Assembly: GCA_032622095.1 (NCBI GenBank)
Contig: CP136069.1
Span: 170,060,394-170,124,393, forward strand
Reading direction: 5' to 3'
DNA length: 64,000 nucleotides
From: Siphonodentalium dalli
Lineage: Eukaryota > Mollusca > Scaphopoda > Gadilida > Siphonodentaliidae
Position numbers and translations under genes: made by a program. Shown in pieces: positions 1 through 11,346 of the stretch. Under the pieces are notes generated by a model that saw nothing but the letters and a program-made list of their open reading frames with translations, searched no databases and was not told the origin of the DNA. Each line of letters opens with the position of its first letter. The stretch's first letter is position 1.

Positions 1-208
1 TAATCATTTGATTGGTGTTATCCTTAAATGGGCGTTTTTTAAACGGAAAGTGTTAAATTACAATTCTCTGTCGATGGTTCTTCAAGCTGCTAATTTCGGA
101 CAATAACCCGGTTGTGGTAATTACCAATATGCGACGAGAGGGGATAGCTACTCTGTAATCTTGTTCGTTTGGTTCACATACAGTCACCATACGAAACACG
201 TAACTTAC

Positions 209-453
209 CTAAAATTGCATCGGTTTCGTCCACAGCGATAAAGATAGCACCAGGGAACACTTTCAGTATTGACGTCACATAAAATGCGTCGGTTGGCCAG
301 TCGGGAACAACGGATGTGTATAAATCCATAATCCGCTCGCCGTCGTCAACAGTCGCTAGTTTAACTGTGAAACTTTTATTTTTCGGTTCCATTGCGCTGG
401 ATTTGAGCCTCCACAGCCTAATGTATTCTCACGTGTGGATTACGTAGTTGTAC
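209..453 (-). CDS. GNAT acetyltransferase copy A, first coding exon (partial gene)
   Basis: Coding begins at the ATG at 392 and runs to 209, where an exon ends in G before a GTAAGT donor (phase 1). A pyrimidine-rich acceptor ending TTGCAG places the exon start at 453, leaving about 61 nt of 5' UTR. The 61 encoded residues fit the first strand and helix of a GNAT fold and align well with the exon at 36430-36613: both contain the block SVVPDWP, a DAFYVTS block, and a hydrophobic strand ending just before the splice site. The remaining exons would lie at lower coordinates, outside the window. GNAT enzymes move an acetyl group from acetyl-CoA to an amine; the substrate here is unknown. The 5' flank is shared with copy B, but a 3.8-kb stretch holding the SAM-domain exons separates parts of that shared flank here. 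Confidence 0.6.
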
Positions 454-654
454 CTGCAAGAGCAGAACACAGTTTGGAATAAAAACTAGATATATAGTTG
501 TCTCATGAATGCGTTGTAAACATCGAGGTACACGTAAGCCTGTTCTCGCATCATAGCATTTACATGTCCAATATACAAAATTCCATCTTTTTGGAAGTTT
601 ATTGCAATATTTGGGACAGTTGGTGAAACATACACTCAGAAAAATCAGAGGCCG

Positions 655-707
655 TATAGGTATTCTGGAGTGCCTACGGCGGTTTTTGGTAGTCCAGAGC
701 ACCAAAC
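655..707. repeat. Two short palindromes of the GGTACTCYRGAGTACC type
   Basis: Two degenerate copies of the palindrome that is concentrated at 3258-3600, one reading GGTATTCTGGAGTGCC. They lie in the 5' flank of GNAT copy A. Confidence 0.5.
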
Positions 708-914
708 TGACGCTGCGCTGGTATCCCAGGATCCCACAGAGGTCTGTAATACCAACAGAGCTGTGCAGTTAGCATAATACGACTCGCAATCGTATCGATT
801 ACAGGTTGGAAGTTTCAAAGCGCTGTTATCTAGAGTTACGGTTCCTGCGATCGCAGCGCCATTTGCACTTCTTTCTTTGTTTTCAAATCATCCGGACGAA
901 AAATAATACCATCA

Positions 915-1005
915 ATGGCGGTCCTTGTGGACAAATGGACTTTGGCGGATGTGTGTAATTGGCTCACTGACTGCGGTTTGGATGAATTAGTTGATTCATT
1001 TAAAG
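915..1005 (+). CDS. SAM-domain protein, first coding exon
   Basis: ATG at 915 opens a 30-codon frame ending at a G|GTTTGT donor (exon end 1005, phase 1). The peptide contains KWTLADVCNWLTDCGLDEL, which has the start of a sterile alpha motif: two spaced tryptophans, an acidic-Val pair before the second Trp, then Gly-Leu and a Phe. SAM domains mediate protein-protein association. The rest of the domain is not visible. The next acceptor (TTTTCAG before 1080) opens a frame that does not continue the fold convincingly. The exon at 2234-2512 is a plausible 3' partner. It could also be an exon fragment carried in by duplication. Confidence 0.42.
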
Positions 1006-2233
1006 GTTTGTCTTATATCATTATTTCTTTTCGCCAATTTCGGGCAGTTTTTAATTTTACTATGATTTCACTGTTTTCAGACTCGGCGACCAGAGGAGTG
1101 TGTTCGACACTCAGACAATATGTCTTGGGGATCCACAAACCGATGTACTAAATTAGATCGTTCGAGTTAAAATAGATAAATCGGTCTATTTCCTAGTCTG
1201 GGCAAGTTTATAGAAGGACTATTTTACAAGTGCGGTATCAAGCAATAAAAGAGTGAGATTATCAAAAAAGATCACTAATTATGATTCGTACAAAATAATT
1301 CGGTTTCAAAATATATACATGTAATTATTCTATTGATAAATTAAGTTCAATCTTTTATTAACCCTTATCAGTAGAGTGATTTTTGGTATTTTGATATCTT
1401 CCTAAAAATACACCCGATAGTGAGGGTAGGGTACGAGTATGAGTACGTCCGACACCGACCATTGAAGGCACCCACAAACATTATAGAAATACAGTATTAT
1501 ACACAAAAACTGAATATTATTATTTCTAAAAGATTGAGCATAATTCAACATTTCAGAATAAAATACTAGTAGGTACAGATATTCGCCCCAGCGTAAAAGA
1601 TTCAGCCAAATATGTTGTCCGAAGAGTACATCCGAAACCGTGGAATTGTCCACCTGTGGTCAGGTCACTACTCCCAATACGGTCTCAGTTAATGAGTAAT
1701 TCGCACACGCGCGGCATGATGTCGTCTGAAGCTTTGATTTTGCGAGATTTGATACCCCTGCTTCTGTCCGAGCCGATAATTAATCATGTATTCGCTATTT
1801 GCTTCAATGGTGCGATCTCATTATGATATAACTGTTGTGTCAGTATAAATCGGCGCGTTTGTTTTAATTCAGCGCTCATCAATGTTACGATTCTGGAATC
1901 TCAAATTCCTGCACCAGTAAAAGGGATTTTTTTTCCTTCGGGTACCACTCAGTTATATAACGTAATCTGTTTATGGCTCCTCTCCTTTGTGAGGGACGTG
2001 TGGCATTTATATGGCTGAATAGAATTAACCATATGGTTCCGAACCGGGTACTGGCTTATTGCTAGTGTCCGAGTTCAAACAATTATTTTGTTTGTGTGTC
2101 AAGCGTTTTTTGACAAAAATGTCACCCAATTGCATTCTTAGTCAATAGTCAGACAGTGCTTCTTTACCAGATATTGTCAGAACAGAGGTAATTTAAACAA
2201 ATTTTATTAACTCATATTCAATCTCATTCATAG
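1006..2233. other. Putative intronic sequence between SAM exon and terminal exon
   Basis: AT-rich sequence. The only coding hint is a short frame after the acceptor at 1079. I see no recognisable element. Confidence 0.3.
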
Positions 2234-2512
2234 GTTCCACTTGGACCAACACCGGCACTGGTGATAAAAGGGTGTGTTTGTGGGCACCTCTTCTCATGTG
2301 ACAAGATAGCCATTGTGATGGACGACATGGAGATTTGTGACATGACGCTGGCAATATCTATACTGATGTCGACCTACTTCGTGTTTGGGATACAATATGC
2401 ACGGAAGGTCAAGAATACAATGATATTTCTGGAAAAGCATGTCATGAAACTAGATGGCGTTAGTGCACTAACCAACGGAGTCATTAGATTTCACAACATG
2501 ATAATGAAATAG
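2234..2512 (+). CDS. Candidate terminal exon, conserved C-terminal domain of a SAM-type protein
   Basis: An acceptor (CATTCATAG) precedes 2234, and a phase-0 frame runs 92 codons to TAG at 2510-2512. It starts VPLGPTPALVIKG and continues with a CDKIAIVMDDMEIC block, then a Thr-Tyr-Phe-Val-Phe strand followed by KNTMIFLEKHV. From memory, this resembles the C-terminal segment of invertebrate and fish proteins that combine an N-terminal SAM domain with a conserved all-in-one C-terminal region. The function is unknown. It lies 1.2 kb downstream of the SAM exon on the same strand, so a shared gene is possible. Any middle exons are missing or unrecognised, so this may be a decayed copy. Confidence 0.4.
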   Translation, partial: VPLGPTPALVIKGCVCGHLFSCDKIAIVMDDMEICDMTLAISILMSTYFVFGIQYARKVKNTMIFLEKHVMKLDGVSALTNGVIRFHNMIMK

Positions 2513-3257
2513 GGTTATCATTTAAAAGGATATACTGTTGATACATGGATTCATAAAGACAGAATCGACCATTTTAAGGTCAAAGGTGCCGTTAATTTCG
2601 AGGGCTGTAGTGGAAATCTTATGGATAGATAGATATATATTAGTTTGCAGAAAAAAATTCTTATTTCATTCCATAATAACGATTTAAATTTTGTTTACAA
2701 AATTACATTTGACCTTAAAATTGACGATTCTGACTTTACGAATCCGTGTAATGATTTACATGTGTAAATCCATGCAGTGACTCCGTTGGTACATGTACAT
2801 TTCTTTGATCAGTGTGTATATATATACATTCCATGTTATCACATTAACTGTTGAATTTAATAAATGATTTAACTAGTTTCTTCTTTTTCTCATATGATAG
2901 CAACATGGGTATGAATTGTCCAGATCTAAAAACATGTATAATGCAGAGCTGATAGTTATCTGCCTTGAGTGGAATGTTGTACATGAATAAAAATGCTGTA
3001 TCAGTTGGATGCTAATAGTATTTTGAGTGCATAGCTCTATTAGATCACCTCCTGTGTGGAACACTTCTGTTTTCCTAGCCACTATCCGAGGAAATAGCCC
3101 AGGGATGATTTGGCACCAGCCCTTCTAATAACTGTCTATATCTACTCTCTAGTCACGTTACGTATTCATGTTCGTGATTCCACCGATGGCAACAGTCACA
3201 CTCTGGTGAATCTTGTCGTCAGTAGAATATCAGGCTGGATTATTGGATGCGATTCGT
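2513..3257. other. No recognisable feature
   Basis: AT-rich sequence with a possible 3' UTR for the preceding exon. Nothing else can be supported. Confidence 0.3.
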
Positions 3258-3600
3258 GTAGTACCAACATTAGGTTGGTAGTCTGGAGTCCAAATATATT
3301 TTGGTATTCTGGAGTGCCAAAAACAGGTTGGCAGTCTGGAGAACCAAATATATTTTGGTACTCTGGAGTACCAAAATTTGGGTACTCCATGAGGGTCTAT
3401 GGCGTACCTAATTTGGCACTCCAGAGTACCAAATACGAAGTACCAAAAGTGTTGTGGTACTCCGGAGTACCATTCAGGTTTGGTACTCTGGAGTACCAAA
3501 ACCTCATTTGGTACTCTGGAGTACCACAATTTTGGTACTCCGTGTGGGACAGCCGGAGTACCAAATTTGGTACTCCAGAATACCTGGAGTTTTTAGAGTG
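3258..3600. repeat. Cluster of 16-bp palindromes GGTACTCYRGAGTACC
   Basis: About ten copies of a 16-bp inverted repeat, usually flanked by TTT and AAA, at irregular spacing of 20 to 40 bp. Clear ones start near 3303, 3357, 3415, 3456, 3481, 3511 and 3570. Because the motif is its own reverse complement, all six frames stay open and give misleading open frames on both strands. Two more copies lie at 655-707. Confidence 0.8.
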
Positions 3601-4065
3601 TATTTTGTTCCAAACGTAATTATTACAGGTAATATATATATATATGAACATTTAAGAAAAGATTGGCAATATAGTATATAGTATAGATAGGTGAACAAGT
3701 GATTAAACAACAGTGGCTTTATTAAGTTTGCTCCCCTTTTGTTTCGGGCTCCTCCCCATTACATGGAGAGGGGGTATCGGACCGGAAGGAATGAAACTAT
3801 TGTACTTGTAATGGTCATGATAGTGTTGTGAGAAGCAGAGGGAGGTTGAGAAAGAGAGAAAATAAATAAGAGAGATATATATGTTATATGAGGGAGGACA
3901 AGTATAAGAGCAGAGAGGGAGAGCGTGGGGAAGATTGAGGGAAGCCATGTACATACATAGTTGTGAGACTGTTTAGTATGTCTGCATCATGCGCCGTCAG
4001 ACATTCCACGAGTGAGATTTGTTTTGTCGACATAGACGGTGAGACTTGATTGTTGGATCTTAGGT

Positions 4066-4158
4066 GGTATAGGCATATACAGTAAAATTATATCATGGTA
4101 TAGGCATATACAGTACAATTATATCATGGTATAGGCATATACAGTACAATTATATCAT
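4066..4158. repeat. 31-bp tandem repeat, three copies
   Basis: Three near-identical head-to-tail copies of a 31-bp unit beginning GGTATAGGCATATACAGTA. One copy differs by a single base. Confidence 0.85.
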
Positions 4159-4196
4159 GCTATGTTTTAGGCTGTGTCAAGATAATCTGTTTGTTC

Positions 4197-4290
4197 TTAT
4201 GATAAATGTCTGCGCTGCATCGAATATGTGTTTGTTTTCGCGGGACTGAGTTCGCGTGATCTCCGCAGCAGAGTATTCTCTGAAAGGATA
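4197..4290 (-). mobile_element. LINE 3'-end fragment
   Basis: Read on the minus strand, this encodes a short peptide with SENTLLRRSRE, matching SENTLLWGSRE near the end of the decayed LINE at 8926-10285. At the DNA level, both contain the GTTTGTTTTCGC block followed by AGAGT(A/G)TTCTC. It is a short terminal remnant of the same family. Confidence 0.5.
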
Positions 4291-4379
4291 ACGTTTAGAT
4301 TAACACCCTTTCTGCAGGAAATATCAACAACAGTCTAGCTATATTGACCATTATCTATTATATATTTTGAAAGATCTGT

Positions 4380-4384
4380 GTGTT

Positions 4385-4427
<43 letters not shown>
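4380..4427. repeat. TG microsatellite in Helitron unit 1
   Basis: A long TG run with TTTG interruptions. The same position is shorter in unit 2 and reads TGTAAGTT-type sequence in units 3 and 4. Confidence 0.9.
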
Positions 4428-4428
<1 letters not shown>

Positions 4429-5659
4429 AAATCGATGGACTCAAAAACGACTAAGCCAATTTCGATGAAATTTGGTATTTGGATGTGTTTTCGGCCGGAG
4501 ACGAACATAGGCATATTTATTTGTCCGTGCGAGGTCAACTTTTCACGTGCGGAGGTCAAATCTGTTTTTACGCCGTTTTTGCGCTAATATATTTCAGTTC
4601 GGTGCTCACAAATCGATTCGATATAGCGCGAATAATAAATTGCCAGTCATATAATTTGCACGGTTAGAATCTGTGGCGTGTCCTCTTTCCAACGATATAT
4701 AATATGTATGTATCCGTTTTAGTTATCTGCCTCAATTATTAGGTACAATTGGTCCGATGCTTTTATCGGGATAAAATCAATGCGTAATTTCTATGACGTC
4801 GTCAGAGGTCATAAAGTTAGATTACGTTAACTCTCACCCTGCCGATGCATTTGACTGTGTCGCGTTAACTCATCACCGGCCGAGGTATCCGCAAATGACA
4901 TTGGGCTATATATCTCGCAAACGGGTGTAGCTATCGACTTGAAATTTGGTATGTGAATGTATCTTGCCCCGGATACGAATTTTATCGGGTCGCCGAGCAC
5001 GTGCGACACCAGCTTCGCGCATGCGCAGACCAGATCTAGGAAACGGGTGGAGCTATCGACTTGAAATTTGGTTTTTGAATAGCCCGGACGAAGTCGGGTC
5101 ACCTTCTAGTCTATTATATATTTTGAAAGATCTGTGTGTGTGTTTGTTTGTGTGTGTGTGTGTTTGAAATCGATGGACTCGAAAACGACTAAGCCAATTT
5201 CGATGAAATTTGGTATTTTAGGGTATTTTCGGCCGGAGACGAACATAGGCATATCTATTTGTCCGTGCGAGGTCAACTTTTCACGTGCGGAGGTCAAATC
5301 TATTTTTACGCCGTTTTTGCGCTAATATATTTCAGTTCGGTGCTCACAAATCGATTCGATATAGCGCGAATAATAAATTGCCAGTCATATAATTTGCACG
5401 GTTAGAATCTGTGTGGCTTCATCTTTCCAACGATATATAATATGTATGTATCCGTTTTAGTTATCTGCCTCAATTATTAGGTACAAGTGGTACGATGCTT
5501 TTATCAGGATAAAATCAATGCGTAATTTCTATGACGTCGTCAGAGGTCATAAAGTTAGATTACGTTAACTCTCACCCTGCCGATGCATTTGACTGTGTCG
5601 CGTTAACTCATCACCGGCCGAGGTATCCGCAAATGACATTGGGCTATATATCTCGGAAA

Positions 5660-5904
5660 CGGGTGTAGCTATCGACTTGAAATTTGGTATGTGAATGTAT
5701 CTTGCCCCGGATACGAATTTTATCGGGTCGCCGAGCACGTGCGACGCCAGCTTCGCGCATGCGCAGACGAGATCTCGAAAACGGGTTGAGATATTGACTT
5801 TAAATTTGGTATGTGAATGTATCTTGCCCCGGATACGAATTTTATCGGGTCGCCGAGCACGTGCGACACCAGCTTCGCGCATGCGCAGACCAGATCTAGG
5901 AAAC
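5660..5904. repeat. 122-bp internal subrepeat in Helitron unit 2
   Basis: The ACGGGT landmark recurs at 5660, 5782 and 5904, a spacing of exactly 122 bp. Unit 1 carries one 122-bp period (4922 to 5044), units 2 and 3 carry two, and unit 4 has lost this part. Subrepeat gain and loss accounts for most of the unit-length differences. Confidence 0.85.
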
Positions 5905-7488
5905 GGGTGGAGCAATCGACTTGAAATTTGGTTTTTTAATAGCCCGGACGAAGTCGGGTCACCTTCTAGTCTATTATATATTTTGAAAGATCTGTGTATG
6001 TGTAAGTTTATGTGTAAGTTTGTGTGTGTGTTTGAAATCGATGGACTCGAAAACGACTAAGCCAATTTCGATGAAATTTGGTATTTTAGGGTATTTTCGG
6101 CCGGAGACGAACATAGGCATATCTATTTGTCCGTGCGAGGTCAACTTTTCACGTGCGGAGGTCAAATCTATTTTTACGCCGTTTTTGCGCTAATATATTT
6201 CAGTTCGGTGCTCACAAATCGATTCGATATAGCGCGAATAATAAATTGCCAGTCATATAATTTGCACGGTTAGAATCTGTGTGGCTTCATCTTTCCAACG
6301 ATATATAATATGTATGTATCCGTTTTAGTTATCTGCCTCAATTATTAGGTACAAGTGGTACGATGCTTTTATCAGGATAAAATCAATGCGTAATTTCTAT
6401 GACGTCGTCAGAGGTCATAAAGTTAGATTACGTTAACTCTCACCCTGCCGATGCATTTGACTGTGTCGCGTTAACTCATCACCGGCCGAGGTATCCGCAA
6501 ATGACATTGGGCTATATATCTCGGAAACGGGTGTAGCTATCGACTTGAAATTTGGTATGTGAATGTATCTTGCCCCGGATACGAATTTTATCGGGTCGCC
6601 GAGCACGTGCGACGCCAGCTTCGCGCATGCGCAGACGAGATCTCGAAAACGGGTTGAGATATTGACTTTAAATTTGGTATGTGAATGTATCTTGCCCCGG
6701 ATACGAATTTTATCGGGTCGCCGAGCACGTGCGACACCAGCTTCGCGCATGCGCAGACCAGATCTAGGAAACGGGTGGAGCAATCGACTTGAAATTTGGT
6801 TTTTTAATAGCCCGGACGAAGTCGGGTCACCTTCTAGTCTATTATATATTTTGAAAGATCTGTGTATGTGTAAGTTTATGTGTAAGTTTGTGTGTGTGTT
6901 TGAAATCGATGGACTCCAAAACGACTAAGCCAATTCCGATGAAATTTGGTATTTGGATGTGTTTTCGGCCGGAGACGAACATAGGCATATTTATTTGTCC
7001 GTGCGAGGTCAACTTTTCACGTGCGGAGGTCAAATCTATTTTTACGCCGTTTTTGCGCTAATATATTTCAGTTCGGTGCTCACAAATCGATTCGATATAG
7101 CGCGAATAATAAATTGCCAGTCATATAATTTGCACGGTTAGAATCTGTGTGGCTTCATCTTTCCAACGATATATAATATGTATGTATCCGTTTTAGTTAT
7201 CTGCCTCAATTATTAGGTACAAGTGGTACAATGCTTTTATCGGGATAAAATCAATGCGTAATTTCTATGACGTCGTCAGAGGTCATACAGTTAGATTACG
7301 TTAACTCTCACCCTGCCGATGCATTTGACTGTGTCGCGTTAACTCATCACCGGCCGAGGTATCCGCAAATGACATTGGGCTATATATCCAGCTTCGCGCA
7401 TGCGCAGACCAGATCTAGGAAACGGGTGGAGCAATCGACTTGAAATTTGGTTTTTGAATAGCCCGGACGAAGTCGGGTCACCTTCTAG

Positions 7489-8895
7489 TAAGTATATATA
7501 ATGCGGAATTCATAATTACTGTAGCGAACACAGGAACGATATGAAAAATAACTCCATCTTCAACAACATGAAATGCAGATGTCAGATTGACGATCCATTT
7601 GAATTGAAGTTGTTTTGAGAGACGAATGTATCTACCAAGATAGAGATTTTCAAGATTGTGTATACTTGAACTGACATATCTTCCTTATATAAAATTTTCC
7701 AAAACAGTCAAACTAGAAGCGATGATACTCTTCCTCGTGTCAAAACCTGGCAAAGATGATTGTGACATCTTACATTTTCTGGGATATTTTGTGGAAGAAA
7801 TCGTCTCGCGGCGATGACCCAAGGGAATATTTAAATAATAAAACACTAACAACTGCTTTCAACTGATTATCGCGGCCGCATATTAGAGACGAAATATTCA
7901 CTTACCTAAATTGTGTAAAAGTAGTGTCTAAATGTGTTTATTTGCAACAAAAGCGGCATCAGAAAGTGTCTGCAAACTTTGAAAACAATTTCATCGCCTG
8001 TGTCTCCGTTACTTCAGGTTTTTGTCCTATGATCCAATGTTAGTGTCCCTCGCCTGACTCAGACAGTGTCGCTTCAGGATTTGTTAACATCCCCCATGAT
8101 CGTCAACGTAAACGTTTTGCACTTTTAGACCCCATTGGACTCAACTAGAATGTCCGCATTAATTTAAATAGAGAATATATATAGGAGGTATTATGACAAC
8201 TATATCTATTATTGACGACGGGACAGATTTGGAACGTGTTGTCAACTCATTTGTATATGTCACTGTGTCCGTTCTGTCTGTTCAGGTGCATGGGACTTTT
8301 ATATTACAGTATACACATTTCTTATATGCTAAGGTACCAAACAGTACAGTAAAGTAAGACGATAGTGTCAGGTATGGCATGAGGCAGGGAGCGACACAAT
8401 AGAGACAGAGAGGGGGGAGTAGAAGTCGACAGAGGGACAGATGAAGTCGCGAGATGATGACAGTGCATGGTGGATTGTTTTCAATGATTGGGTTGTTGTG
8501 TGATTAAAAATGATGCTCGTATATAGTAATCGTCATGCGTCAGGCGACATGTGGGGGGGGGGGTCAATCAGAATTACTGTTAACCGGTCAAAGTAAGTAA
8601 ACACACAGACAACAACGAGTGTTCACAGTCAAAATATGTCGTGGACTATATATTTTCAATGAGAACAAGAACACATTCAACAGCACCAACCCGAAACTGG
8701 ACAATTCCTATTTCAAGGGTGTTCACTGTGAATATAGCAGCGTCCTGTGTATACAACAAGATAATAACAAGTCAATAACATACAACATAATCAGCACTTA
8801 GTACTACATATATAGAGGGGAATATCATGCTTCCGCATAACGCAGCCGGCATCCAGAGCAGTTCGTTACCCTTACAAGTAATGGTATCATTGGAA
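7489..8895. other. Right flank of Helitron array; otherwise featureless
   Basis: Up to about 7720 this matches 36948-37160 beside GNAT copy B, with shared blocks such as GACGATCCATT and ATCTACCAAGA. The remainder, including a G run near 8552, shows nothing recognisable. Confidence 0.5.
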
Positions 8896-9027
8896 TCTTA
8901 TTGATGTATGTCTGTACTGCATTAATTATTTGTTTGTTTCGCAAAGGCTACGCTCTCTTGATGTATTGATGTATGTCTGCACTGCAATAATTACTTGTTT
9001 GTTTTCGCAAAGGCTACGCTCTCTTGA
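8896..9027. repeat. 66-bp tandem duplication
   Basis: Two copies of a segment containing TTGATGTATGTCTG and GCAAAGGCTACGCTCTCTTG, with CGCTCT at 8951 and 9017. It lies at the 3' end of the LINE on the minus strand and repeats the RERSLCE coding block. Confidence 0.8.
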
Positions 9028-10285
9028 TCCCCACAATAGAGTGTTCTCAGATTGGACAACGTTGGGTAGGGTGTCATATAGTTCTCTTCTGGGCTCTTGA
9101 TAAAATGTACATTCAAAGATGGTATGATTCAAGTTCCCCACATGAACAGAAGGCGTTATTTTTTACATGATTATCTGTTAGGTCACAAGTCAGGTGGCTG
9201 CAGTTCAGACTTAACCGGGTATGAAGGATATGAGATCTCCGGCATTTACTATGATAAAAATAGGCAGTTGGGCATGTATTGCCATGGTTTAGTTTCTTTT
9301 TGAAGTCTTCGGGTGTTCTGCTGCTCTTTGTAGTTTCCGGTAGTTTATTCCATAGTAATTGCAGCTGGTAAGAAAGAATCCATACAGTAGTTATAGATAA
9401 TATTCAGGGGTAGTCTTATATGTTCAAACGTGAAGTTATATCTCGAATTGTTTGCCTGAATTGGTCGTACGTAATTTCTTAAAATTGATGGAGCTGTTCC
9501 GCGTATCGTTTTAAAGAACAGGCACAGCTCGTGTTGTCTTCGACGCGAGGAGAGGAGTTCCCAACCGATTTATGATCAGATACAAGCATTACTCGTGCTT
9601 ATGGTTGCACCTGTTACTATATATATATTCGGACCATTTCATTGAACCTTTTCAATGTCATCACTAAGATAATTAGGGCAGTTATTCCACACAGGGGAGG
9701 CATATTCGAGTATTGGTCAGATAAATGTGTAATTTATTTGTTCAAGCGTTACTCTACTCAGCCTGTATCTCTGTCGACGTACTAAATTTACTCGGCGCCA
9801 TGCTTTATCAATCATAGATCTGATGTGAATATCCCACGAGCCCGTTTTGTCAAAAATAAGTCCCAGGTGCTTATGGCTGTCAACATCGACAATTGTCGCC
9901 GTTCCCATAGCTAAAGGTGTGTGATGTCCTGTAGATTAAGAGAGCTTCCGTTTTCAGGGGATTGAATTTTACAAGCATTCTGATGCCCAACACATGAGAG
10001 TTTCGAGGTCATCATGGATTAGTTTTGCGGCCATAGTCGGGTCTTCGATATTGAGAAGTATCATCAGCAAACAGACGAATGTTACACCGTATATTTTCGG
10101 TAAAATCATTAATATAAATCAAAAACAAAAGAGGGCCTAATACGGAACCTTGTGGGACGCCGGCTGTTACATCTTGTAACTCCGAATGTGTGCCTCTATG
10201 ACAACTCGTTGTTGCCTACATTCAAGATAAGATTTCATTAAATTATACAAGTTTCCGCATATACCTATTTTCGTCAATTTAACCG
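8926..10285 (-). pseudogene. Decayed LINE reverse transcriptase, 3' half
   Basis: Minus-strand reading in several frames gives RT landmarks in order. A YNLMKSYL block lies near 10240, then [20 protein letters not shown] (about 10170-10110), FADDTS (near 10060), and SHKHLGLIFDKTGSWDIHI at 9717-9908, followed by an RRQRYRLSR thumb-like stretch. The tail at 8926-9141 has a cysteine-containing C-terminal block with YDTLPNVVQSENTLLWG. Frameshifts and stops break it throughout, and the endonuclease and early RT motifs are absent, so it is a 5'-truncated dead copy. The [10 protein letters not shown] motif is typical of CR1/Jockey-group elements. Confidence 0.75.
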
Positions 10286-11346
10286 AAGTGTTAGCTGATC
10301 TGCCATCAATATCAACTGATGTACTAGTGTATGGGTCGCGCGAACTCCCTGATGAATTGAATATAAAAATGTTCGATGTGGTACAGAAGTTCGTTATCCG
10401 TACTGGGCGTTTCTAACTGGTAAGTTGGTCGACGCCGAAACACGCGTATTAATAATACATTATATGTAAATGTCTTAAATTATAGTTACTGAACGTGTTT
10501 TCAGCCCAACCACCTCGCCCTCTACAACTGAATAATTAGTTATTCTACATACACATTTTGTCACTAATTAAATACTTGTTAAATACATTATCAGCTCCTC
10601 CACGTAATGTAAATAACCCTGATCACCCGCGGTTTAGAAATCCCCTCCAATTGGGTGGTAGCGTGATCAAATTTGTTTTGAATTTAGATTTTATTTGGTT
10701 GTGACGATAAATGGTGAGAAACTTAACATGCTTCAATCCTCTCTCATTTCTCTGTGATCTATCTTATCCTGCTGTTAATGGTAAGTTCAATTAACCCTGT
10801 CCAATTACTGCCTGCACTCCCTTTCCATTTCAATTCCCTTCATCGAAACTTTATTATTCGGACCATACATAACTAAACCCGTCTGCTATACCCCAATGGT
10901 ATCTATTCCAAGATAGTTGATACCTGGGATAATATTTATTTTCTGAGGATAGGACTTAACAAAGGCCCCTAAGGCTGTTGTCCAATCTTCTTTTTATTTA
11001 TAATTATGTCATGTCTTATTGTGTCAGCTCTTGCGATTAGTCAATCAGCGTTGATAAATAGTGACGGTATATGACCCCATATTAGGTCGATGACCCCAAT
11101 GTGATATGAAATCAATATTAGGTGCTTATCCACCATCTTGTTTTTTTTAATAAACAACTACCATCTCGTTGAATGTGATTAAACTCAAGAAACAATAAAT
11201 AAATAAATTCTGTCTATAATATGATTGTGTCATTAATTCAGAACCTAGCGCTAGATATAATTACTTCCCTGACAGACATTGTAAACTAACGTCTGCTTGT
11301 TTACATTTGAAAAATACGATAGACCAAACCAAATATAATTATAATT
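10286..11346. other. No recognisable feature
   Basis: AT-rich sequence with short poly-A/T runs. No coding or repeat signal I can support. Confidence 0.3.

Larger units (their letters stand above)
4354..7488 (+). mobile_element. Tandem array of four non-autonomous Helitron-like units
   Basis: Four head-to-tail units at 4354-5109, 5110-5969, 5970-6837 and 6838-7488. Each starts TCTATTATATATTTTGAAAG and ends CCTTCTAG, and each CTAG is followed directly by the next unit's TC with no spacer. A 16-nt hairpin (CCCGGAC, loop GAA, GTCGGG) sits a few bases before each CTAG. These are Helitron hallmarks: 5' TC, 3' CTRR, a subterminal hairpin, and insertion between A (4353) and T (7489) without target duplication. 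The homologous flank of GNAT copy B is uninterrupted at A36947|T36948. Open frames of 60-121 codons within the units are repeated with the array and resemble no protein, so no Rep/helicase is encoded. Confidence 0.8.

Noticed and set aside
3110-3710. Overlapping frames of up to 169 codons on both strands
   Set aside because: The self-complementary 16-bp motif keeps all frames open. The peptides are WYSGVP repeats.
5565-6928. Identical 116- and 121-codon frames on opposite strands
   Set aside because: They repeat with the Helitron units, overlap each other, and contain no domain. They are products of repeat structure.
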